Assembly: GCA_002346435.1 (NCBI GenBank)
Contig: DDZT01000028.1
Coordinates: 1 to 30,602 of the forward strand
Direction of reading: 5' to 3'
From: Anaerolineales bacterium UBA3001
Lineage (GTDB): Bacteria > Chloroflexota > Anaerolineae > Anaerolineales > UBA11657
DNA length: 30,602 nucleotides
The notes beneath the pieces are model-generated. The model made no database searches and was not told the DNA's origin. It was given only the letters and a program-made list of their open reading frames with translations. Positions within the stretch are counted from its first letter, which is position 1; every line of letters starts with the position of its first letter. A program made the translations under genes and the position numbers. Shown here in pieces: positions 25,555-30,602 of the stretch.

Positions 25555-25584
25555 TTGACAACGTATTAGTTGTGCGCTTATAAT
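25555..25584 (+). promoter_or_regulatory. Consensus promoter overlapping the start of the 544-residue gene
   Basis: TTGACA (25555-25560), an 18-base spacer and TATAAT (25579-25584) match both consensus hexamers perfectly. The -10 overlaps the assigned ATG at 25583, so RNA from it would begin near 25591, inside the frame. A second candidate, TTGGAC-17-TATATC (25481-25509), lies upstream and would include the ATG. Confidence 0.55.
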
Positions 25585-27217
25585 GAAGATAGTAATTGAC
25601 TCTGGTTTGCCACGCAAAACGCTAAATTTCTCTGTGATACAAAATAAGAATTTACCTGATATTGGATGGATCGAATCTTTTACGCTTCAAGCTGATGACT
25701 ACGATTACGTAATTCACTTGTTGCTTGAATCGGGGACTCCTTGTAGCACTGCGGCAATTGTTCTAACGTTGTTAGAACGCCAACTTCTGGAGGATCAAGA
25801 AAAGATTGGCGATGAACATAAAGTTTGGGACGAAGTTTATAGTCCTGACAAAACTTATGTGTCAGGTCAGATTATTAATTTTCCATTGTTAGGCGGCTTA
25901 AATGGCGAAGTGATTTCAATTCGTAATGGAGATAATCCTGATTATGGCGAATATGGGGTGTTGCAGGTTAGATGTGAGGATGATACAACTCGTGAATTTG
26001 TTAGTGGTATGGCAAATAATTCTCTGATTGATAGATTTGAATTTGGAGGTAATGGTCATTCTAATCCTTTGACAGAAACTGCACAACAGATATTTGAAGA
26101 GCATACTAAAGTCTTGGAAGACAAAATCGAGGCTCAATTACTTGAACACAATGATTTAGTTCGTTTATCCGGATATTGGTTTCCTGTGGATTTGTTATTG
26201 GATATCAACACTGGACATCTTAATTTGGCTGAAGCTGCCCTGGATTTGGCTGACGGACGTCCATTGTCTACAAAAGAGCTTTTGGAGGACATTGGCATGA
26301 TGCCTGATGAGAGTGAAGAAGAGTTGTTGGTTTTTTCTCTTAACTATGCTCTTCAAGGGGATGAACGTTTTGAAGATGTTGGTCCTTCTGGTCAGGTGCT
26401 CTGGTTTTTGACTGATATGAAACCCAGAGATATTATTATGTCCGAGAAGTATCTTGCATATGATCCGGTTGTTTGTATACCGGAATCATTAACGGAAGAC
26501 ATGAAGCTTCTGTCTTTGAAATTATTTGATGAGTTTAGTGAAAACATTGAAGTGCAAGATGTTGAGGGTTCGGTTGAAGTGGTCCTGACTTATCCACATC
26601 TCAGGGCAGGCACTCTCCCTTTAAGTGCTTACACGGCACATCTTTTCCCTTCTGCTCTTGTTTCTCCCCGTGTAAAAATAACACTTATTGATGCATTATC
26701 AGGTCAGCGTCTACCAGGTTGGGTTGCATTGAAAGAGCGTTTTGTTTGGGGTATGGCACCACTTTACAAAAAGTATGATGTAATTGCAGGAGCTCGAATG
26801 ACTATTGAACCGGGAGCCGATCTGAGCGAGAGCATCGTATCTTTTGAGCAACGCAATCCTATAAAGGACTGGGTCAGGACATTATTGGTTGAGAATGCAA
26901 GATTTTACTTTGAGTTACGTAAATGTTCTATTTCTGTCGGTTGCGTTGAAGAAAATATCATAAATGTTGAGGATGTAGATGGTGTTGATGCCTTATCTGA
27001 AGATTTGTTGAGTCAGGGTGTAACGCTTGAAAAAATTGTTGAACGAATGTTTCGACAGTTGTCCAAACTTACACCTCAGGGAAATGTTCATACGTACACA
27101 TTATATAGTGCGGTTAATGTTGTAAGGCGGACTACACCAGAAGCTATTCTTGCAGGGTTAGGTAGTAATTTATCCTACGTATATGTAGGGGATGCTTACT
27201 GGAGATATGCTTCATAG
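25583..27217 (+). CDS. Unnamed 544-residue protein with helix-turn-helix-like segments
   Basis: I cannot assign a function. The sequence resembles a family I recall from Chloroflexota genomes. Visible parts: an N-terminal helical segment (about 43-75, LLLESGTPCSTAAIVLTLLERQLLEDQE) that looks like a HARE/winged-helix module; a small beta segment (about 91-140, YVSGQIINFPLLGGLNGEVISIRNGDNPDYGEYGVLQV); a second helical module (about 213-273, LNLAEAALDLADGRPLSTKELLEDIGM to VGPSGQVLWFL); and a C-terminal half without motifs. It has no signal peptide or membrane helix. The start is uncertain because a perfect -10 box overlaps the ATG. It is followed at 18 bases by the 142-residue gene, and these two with the MoaD-like gene form a compact unit. 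A DNA- or RNA-binding role is only an inference. Confidence 0.75.
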   Translation: MKIVIDSGLPRKTLNFSVIQNKNLPDIGWIESFTLQADDYDYVIHLLLESGTPCSTAAIVLTLLERQLLEDQEKIGDEHKVWDEVYSPDKTYVSGQIINFPLLGGLNGEVISIRNGDNPDYGEYGVLQVRCEDDTTREFVSGMANNSLIDRFEFGGNGHSNPLTETAQQIFEEHTKVLEDKIEAQLLEHNDLVRLSGYWFPVDLLLDINTGHLNLAEAALDLADGRPLSTKELLEDIGMMPDESEEELLVFSLNYALQGDERFEDVGPSGQVLWFLTDMKPRDIIMSEKYLAYDPVVCIPESLTEDMKLLSLKLFDEFSENIEVQDVEGSVEVVLTYPHLRAGTLPLSAYTAHLFPSALVSPRVKITLIDALSGQRLPGWVALKERFVWGMAPLYKKYDVIAGARMTIEPGADLSESIVSFEQRNPIKDWVRTLLVENARFYFELRKCSISVGCVEENIINVEDVDGVDALSEDLLSQGVTLEKIVERMFRQLSKLTPQGNVHTYTLYSAVNVVRRTTPEAILAGLGSNLSYVYVGDAYWRYAS

Positions 27218-27235
27218 AATGTCTAGGTGTGCAGA

Positions 27236-27664
27236 ATGAAGCCCGTCGCTGGTAACCAGTTTCATGAAACCCTTTTGCATATTGACTTTGCGTGGTGGGC
27301 ACTACGTGAAGATGAATATCATACCTATCTCCATAGCATGCTTTGTGAAAATCATCAAAAAGAATTTGACTATGTTGGTGATCGTGAACGTAATCTAATA
27401 GACTGGGTGAATCCTCAGACTGGAGAAGTGTTTTCGATTGATTCAGTTGAATATGTTGTGCGCAGTCATTGCTCAACTCAGGAAGGTTATATACCAGAGG
27501 GTATGGCAATGGTTGATTCAGTTTTTCGATCATTATTAGCTCATGGAAATCAACCCCTCTCTATAAATGAATTGGCGTCTTTGATAGGACGCGTAGGTCA
27601 AGAAAGCACAATACTACGGATGCTTGGGGGCAGAAAAGTGTATAAAGGATTGCGTCCAGTTTAG
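27236..27664 (+). CDS. Unnamed 142-residue partner protein
   Basis: This is a cytoplasmic-looking protein without a signal or membrane segment. The N-terminal part is aromatic and acidic (HIDFAWWALREDEYHTYL). The middle reads RNLIDWVNPQTGEVFSIDSVEYVVRSHC. The C-terminal 40 residues (MVDSVFRSLLAHGNQPLSINELASLIGR) resemble the PLSTKELLEDIG-type helical module of the preceding gene, so the two may share a domain type. The ATG at 27236 is preferred over the GTG at 27227 because AGGTG lies six bases before it. The stop is one base before the MoaD-like ATG. Function is unknown; the tight spacing implies it works with its neighbours. Confidence 0.75.
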   Translation: MKPVAGNQFHETLLHIDFAWWALREDEYHTYLHSMLCENHQKEFDYVGDRERNLIDWVNPQTGEVFSIDSVEYVVRSHCSTQEGYIPEGMAMVDSVFRSLLAHGNQPLSINELASLIGRVGQESTILRMLGGRKVYKGLRPV

Positions 27665-27665
27665 T

Positions 27666-27917
27666 ATGAACATTACGGTACAGGTGCGTTTATACGCTTT
27701 ACTCCGAGATTATCATCCTGGTCCGGGCAATTCTAACCCATTTTCAGTCACAGTCCCTGTTGGAACCACAGTTCTTGATCTTGCAAAAGTACTAAAGTTG
27801 CCTAATGGCTTATTGCGTAATGCTTTTATAAATAATGCTGCATGTGAGTTGGATACTTGCCTCAAGAATTCTGACTCAATAAGCTTATTTCCACCAGTGA
27901 GCGGTGGAAATAAATAA
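27666..27917 (+). CDS. MoaD/ThiS-like beta-grasp protein with two residues after Gly-Gly
   Basis: The 83 residues have the ubiquitin-like sulfur-carrier pattern: MNITVQVRLYALLRDY at the start, TVPVGTTVLDLAKVL in the middle and SISLFPPVSGGNK at the end. In MoaD and ThiS the Gly-Gly is the C-terminus, activated by an E1-like enzyme and thiocarboxylated. Here Gly80-Gly81 are followed by Asn-Lys, so use as a carrier would need removal of two residues, or the protein has another role. The open frame extends upstream to 27624, but the ATG at 27666, one base after the previous stop, is the sensible start. No MoaE, MoeB or ThiG gene is in the window. A link to the tupA fragment through tungsten or molybdenum cofactor is possible but remote. 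Confidence 0.8.
   Translation: MNITVQVRLYALLRDYHPGPGNSNPFSVTVPVGTTVLDLAKVLKLPNGLLRNAFINNAACELDTCLKNSDSISLFPPVSGGNK
27885..27913. repeat. Perfect 11-bp inverted repeat over the Gly-Gly codons
   Basis: TTATTTCCACC (27885-27895) and GGTGGAAATAA (27903-27913) flank a seven-base loop. The repeat spans the codons for Phe-Pro-Pro-Val-Ser-Gly-Gly-Asn at the end of the MoaD-like gene. No T run follows, so it is not a classical terminator; it could slow ribosomes or stabilise the mRNA end. Confidence 0.6.
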
Positions 27918-28019
27918 CTTAACTGCTGCAGAGCCACTTTTTGAAAACCACAAAAAAACCGATAGATTAATGTAATTGGCACCGTTTTTGCATCTAGTAA
28001 GCTTGTGGAGGATGCATTT

Positions 28020-28196
28020 ATGGCTGACTATCTTGATTTTCCTGATATTTTCTCTCGGATACCGAACTGGATTTTCGGGCTTGCTGCTCTAGGCACACTT
28101 GGTATTATTCTCAGATTTACTTTACGATCAATAAAGATGGTGCTGGTGATAAGTTTTTGTGTGTTAATGCTTTATCTTGTACTTAATGTTGTCTAA
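28020..28196 (+). CDS. Small two-helix membrane protein, 58 residues
   Basis: The ATG at 28020 follows TGGAGGAT with good spacing; an in-frame GTG at 28005 is part of that site and is rejected as a start. Two hydrophobic segments, IPNWIFGLAALGTLGIILRFTL and IKMVLVISFCVLMLYLVLNVV, should span the membrane as a hairpin joined by a short basic loop (RSIK). It shows no recognisable family motif. It lies 102 bases after the MoaD-like gene in the same direction and converges on the lipoprotein peptidase. The ribosome site and composition support a real gene. Function is unknown. Confidence 0.65.
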   Translation: MADYLDFPDIFSRIPNWIFGLAALGTLGIILRFTLRSIKMVLVISFCVLMLYLVLNVV

Positions 28197-28252
28197 TTAT
28201 TGTAGTGGAGTCGCTTAGCAATAATTAATACCAACACTCTGGGTGGTTTTTA
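28194..28252 (+). terminator. Weak terminator region after the 58-residue gene
   Basis: TAATTATTG (28194-28202) and CAATAATTA (28219-28227) form a perfect 9-bp stem with a 16-base loop that overlaps the stop codon. Just after it, ACCAAC and GGTGGT (28230-28247) form a short imperfect hairpin followed by TTTTTATT. Either could end the plus-strand transcript. The rest of the 167-base gap to 28363 shows nothing else I can support. Confidence 0.35.
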
Positions 28253-28363
28253 TTCCAATACAATCTAAATCTGTTTGACCACATCAAATCGTCGTGAGTT
28301 TAGTTTGTGGCATGTTGTTCGACATAAATGCTAGTAGATGTGATAGATTTAGAGGTAACTTGC

Positions 28364-30412
28364 TTATTTTAAAACTCCTTCACTAAACACAAACTTACCA
28401 TTTTGTTCTTCTATCATATGCCAAGAATTTTTGGCTTGTAGTACATATGGTTTATCATTAGTGTATTCGAGTTCTCGGGCACAGTTATGAAATAGACTGC
28501 CATCTAGAATACTTGCTGGATCTAGTTTTTCAAGTTCAATAAGAATTTGCATAGCAGCAGCACCGGTTTTATCTATGCCGCCTTGATAGATATTAGTACC
28601 TTCTTCTCTGGAAGCATTAAGAGCATTGCGTAGGATTGTATTGATTGGATTAAAAGCTCCAGTGAGTTCGGCTACTACATGCTTAGCGAAATAGTCTGCT
28701 CCGCCTTCGACCAGCCAGGGCGTATTAGTTTCTTCACGACCCAATCTTTCTTCGAGTCTTCTGCAGGATTCGTCCATTAGATCTTGTTGTAACGCATGAT
28801 AAAGTTCATGTATGAAAAAGTCTTGTAGGTTTATTGGGTACCTGGGATCATTGGTGTCCCTCATATCAGGTGGTAGGCCCATCAGGATTAATCTAGATGC
28901 TGGGCATATAGTGATTTGAGTTGATGCGTCAGCACCTCTGGTAAGCCAATCACGGTACATTTCTACTTCTTCATCATATCGTACTGGGTCATCCAAAATA
29001 CAGGATTGATCACTAAGCCACGTTTCTATTTCATTCATGAGGTAATCAATTTCATCGGGTGTAATTACTACTTCCATTGTCTCGAATGGGTGAGAGAAAC
29101 CGCCTTCTTTTACAAATTCTCCGACCGGCCATAATACCATTAGGATATCTGCTCTCCTATTAGCCATTTTAGCTTCCGAATATGAAGCCCATTCTTGCAT
29201 TATGTCAGTACTAAATTCACTGGTATTCACTATTTTTATTGCACTAGGACCATAATTTGGGATTGGCGTAGGACTGTAATCTTGTTGCTGTGCCTGCGAT
29301 TCGTTTGAATCGACTTCTGGCAGGCTTATTGAATTAAGTATATTTTGGAATTGTTTCAAATGCTCTTCGAAATCATCTTCTGGGCCTGTGGTAGCTTCAA
29401 GAATTATTATGTTTGTTTGTTTATTACCAATGATTACACGAGCTTGTTGGGCTCCATCTCTAAGATTGCCTATGCTTATATATCCTGATGGCTCATCTAA
29501 TGCGTCGCGAGATTCTTCCTTGTATTCATCAGATTCAGTGAAAAAGTCTTGTGCGAATTGCTCTAGTTCTCGCATGGGTACGTCTGTAATCATAATTGTT
29601 ACCGCACCAATTGGTCCTTGGAATTCTATGTCATGCTCGTGTTGGAATTGGATCCAATTTGCTGGATAACTAAAAGATAAACCTGTTTTAGGGTCTGTAT
29701 AAACGTCACTAGAGTTTTCAGGTATTGTTTTGGTTAAAGTGCTTGAAGTATCTTCTTCGTTGGTCTTATTGGAATTATTTTTTGCATGTTCAGTGTTGTC
29801 ATTATTGGAACCATCAAACAATGAGGCGTTTTTCAGATTTAGAGAATCAATTACTATTTGGAATTGTTTCAAATGCTCTTCGAAATCATCTTCTGGGTCC
29901 GTGGTAACTTCTAGGAGTATGAGACCAGCTTTCTCGTTTCCAATAATTGCTCGTGCATGTTTAGCTCCATCACGGAGGCTACCGATACTCATATATCCTG
30001 ATGGAGATTGAAGAGTCTCACGAGACTCTTCTTTGTAATTAGACTCCGCGAAATATTGATTGGCCCATTGGTCAAGTTCATGAAAATGTGCGTACAAAAC
30101 TTCGAAAATTACATCGCCTCTAGAACTACGGAATTCTACGTAATTTTCACGTGGTACTTGTTGCCAATTTTCAGGGTACATGATTGATATTTTTGATTGG
30201 GAATCTGTGTAAATCGCATAACTGATTTCATCTGAACCTATTGCGTTTTCCGGGTTTTCAGTAGGTATATCAATAGATTTAGTTGGTTCTAGTGATTTAG
30301 TTAATTCTTGAAATGTTGCTTCTGGAGCCACTGGGTCTGGAGCGTCACAAGACGTTATTAGAAGAGAAAGAATCATTACATAGAATATGTACTTTAGGGT
30401 CAAATATTTCAT
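28364..30412 (-). CDS. Lipoprotein with duplicated domain and C-terminal HExxH metallopeptidase domain
   Basis: This 682-residue exported lipoprotein has a hydrophobic start and lipobox LLITSC (Cys22). A low-complexity Pro/Glu/Thr linker leads to repeat 1 (about 65-193) and, after a second Asn/Thr/Ser-rich linker, repeat 2 (about 236-364). Each has SYP/MYPxNW, a GD/GAV strand and DPEDDFEEHLKQFQ or its GPEDD version, resembling PsbP-like surface domains. The C-terminal part holds HELYHALQQ (His535, Glu536, His539) and PWLVEGGADYFAKH (Glu569), the gluzincin arrangement of zinc ligands and catalytic Glu seen in Peptidase_MA-like families. All key residues are present, so it may be an active outer-surface protease. 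The substrate is unknown. Convergent with the 58-residue gene. Confidence 0.82.
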   Translation of the reverse strand: MKYLTLKYIFYVMILSLLITSCDAPDPVAPEATFQELTKSLEPTKSIDIPTENPENAIGSDEISYAIYTDSQSKISIMYPENWQQVPRENYVEFRSSRGDVIFEVLYAHFHELDQWANQYFAESNYKEESRETLQSPSGYMSIGSLRDGAKHARAIIGNEKAGLILLEVTTDPEDDFEEHLKQFQIVIDSLNLKNASLFDGSNNDNTEHAKNNSNKTNEEDTSSTLTKTIPENSSDVYTDPKTGLSFSYPANWIQFQHEHDIEFQGPIGAVTIMITDVPMRELEQFAQDFFTESDEYKEESRDALDEPSGYISIGNLRDGAQQARVIIGNKQTNIIILEATTGPEDDFEEHLKQFQNILNSISLPEVDSNESQAQQQDYSPTPIPNYGPSAIKIVNTSEFSTDIMQEWASYSEAKMANRRADILMVLWPVGEFVKEGGFSHPFETMEVVITPDEIDYLMNEIETWLSDQSCILDDPVRYDEEVEMYRDWLTRGADASTQITICPASRLILMGLPPDMRDTNDPRYPINLQDFFIHELYHALQQDLMDESCRRLEERLGREETNTPWLVEGGADYFAKHVVAELTGAFNPINTILRNALNASREEGTNIYQGGIDKTGAAAMQILIELEKLDPASILDGSLFHNCARELEYTNDKPYVLQAKNSWHMIEEQNGKFVFSEGVLK
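29344..29384. repeat. 41-bp exact direct repeat, copy 1 (within lipoprotein repeat 2)
   Basis: Identical to 29857-29897, 513 bases away, which is exactly 171 codons. It encodes the PEDDFEEHLKQFQ segment of the second protein repeat. The flanking sequence of the two protein repeats has diverged. Confidence 0.9.
29857..29897. repeat. 41-bp exact direct repeat, copy 2 (within lipoprotein repeat 1)
   Basis: Matches 29344-29384 base for base. It encodes the same segment in the first protein repeat and keeps the reading frame. Confidence 0.9.
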
Positions 30413-30518
30413 GGTTCAGTCGATCATGTTTGTATTTATATTACGAATTATCCCATTATTTTAACAAATATCATTAAGAATACTTAACCAAAGGTTAATG
30501 AGAACTTGTTCATATTAC

Positions 30519-30527
30519 TGGTAATAT
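30519..30527 (+). promoter_or_regulatory. Extended -10 promoter of the right-edge partial gene
   Basis: TGG-TAATAT ends six bases before the ATG at 30534. There is no convincing -35 and no Shine-Dalgarno. This is again the leaderless arrangement. Confidence 0.35.
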
Positions 30528-30533
30528 GTGGTC

Positions 30534-30602
30534 ATGTTTACTAAAGAATTAGCTAATATATTACTCTTACTCATCAAAACTGATGATGAAAAGCATTCAG
30601 AA
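30534..30602 (+). CDS. Start of an unidentified gene leaving the window
   Basis: The frame opens at ATG 30534 and stays open for 23 codons to the edge, reading MFTKELANILLLLIKTDDEK and three more residues. It is divergent from the lipoprotein peptidase gene and has an extended -10-like box just upstream. The peptide is too short to assign; a helical start is likely. It could be a chance open frame. Confidence 0.35.
   Translation, partial: MFTKELANILLLLIKTDDEKHSE

Noticed and set aside
27624..27665. 14-codon N-terminal extension of the MoaD-like protein
   Set aside because: It overlaps the end of the 142-residue gene; the beta-grasp fold starts right at the ATG at 27666.
30420..30431. Mini-ORF ATG-ATC-GAC-TGA in the leader of the lipoprotein peptidase
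   Set aside because: It is three codons long and has no ribosome site; a TATAAA lies seven bases upstream but chance is likely in AT-rich sequence.
30498..30524. Short plus-strand ORF starting after AAAGGTTA
   Set aside because: It stops after eight codons and overlaps the promoter of the next frame.

Overview
The window looks like chromosomal DNA from an AT-rich (roughly 40% G+C by eye) bacterium of the Chloroflexota. This is inferred from gene content: an L25 (CTC-type) protein with a long acidic tail, TolB-like lipoproteins, a TIM-barrel/O-antigen-ligase fusion protein, and a large unnamed protein that resembles a family I recall from Chloroflexota genomes. A free-living Dehalococcoidia/SAR202-type organism would fit, but the sequence alone does not prove it. 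I see no insertion sequence, phage gene, CRISPR array or rRNA. Coding density is high, and no stretch over 300 bases lacks a gene.

Layout. The left edge, minus strand, holds tilS followed by the first 54 codons of a tungstate-binding lipoprotein (tupA) that runs off the window. Plus-strand cluster 1767-8260: mreB, an O-antigen-ligase-like membrane protein, a GtrA protein, a GT4 glycosyltransferase, a hotdog acyl-CoA thioesterase and glnS. It ends at a strong two-way hairpin (8270-8334). Minus-strand block 8378-21065, read from its 5' end: a beta-propeller lipoprotein, the TIM-barrel/polymerase fusion, a UDP-glucuronate decarboxylase, mreC, mreD, mrdA (PBP2), rodA, gltX, tRNA-Gln(CUG), a small coiled-coil protein and a cold-shock protein. 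Then rplY (plus) converges on trmI (minus). Plus-strand cluster 22916-28196: a LysM/M23 peptidase, mtnA, an unnamed 544-residue protein, a 142-residue companion, a MoaD/ThiS-like beta-grasp protein with two residues after its Gly-Gly, and a 58-residue membrane protein. The right end has a minus-strand lipoprotein with a duplicated domain and a HExxH metallopeptidase domain, then the start of a gene that leaves the window.

How the genes work together. Much of the window concerns the cell envelope. The rod-shape elongasome is present (MreB, MreC, MreD, PBP2, RodA), but mreB lies about 11 kb from mreCD and faces it on the opposite strand. Around both halves are genes for surface glycan assembly: two separate ligase/polymerase proteins carrying an HAHN motif, a GtrA flippase-like protein, a GT4 transferase and a UDP-xylose synthase. 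A second theme is glutamine/glutamate decoding, with glnS, gltX and tRNA-Gln(CUG) within about 4 kb.

Regulation. Shine-Dalgarno-led genes (mreB, gtrA, csp, rplY, mtnA and others) are mixed with genes that have no ribosome binding site but have a -10-like hexamer 6-7 bases before the ATG (tilS, rodA, the M23 peptidase and the last partial ORF). This suggests leaderless transcripts. Several promoters look like extended -10 (TGn) types with poor -35 boxes. The cold-shock gene has a consensus promoter and a leader of about 165 nt containing a 19-bp tandem duplication. The most novel material is the unnamed four-gene run 25583-28196, the fusion with a Gln at its predicted nucleophile position, and the two-repeat lipoprotein peptidase.
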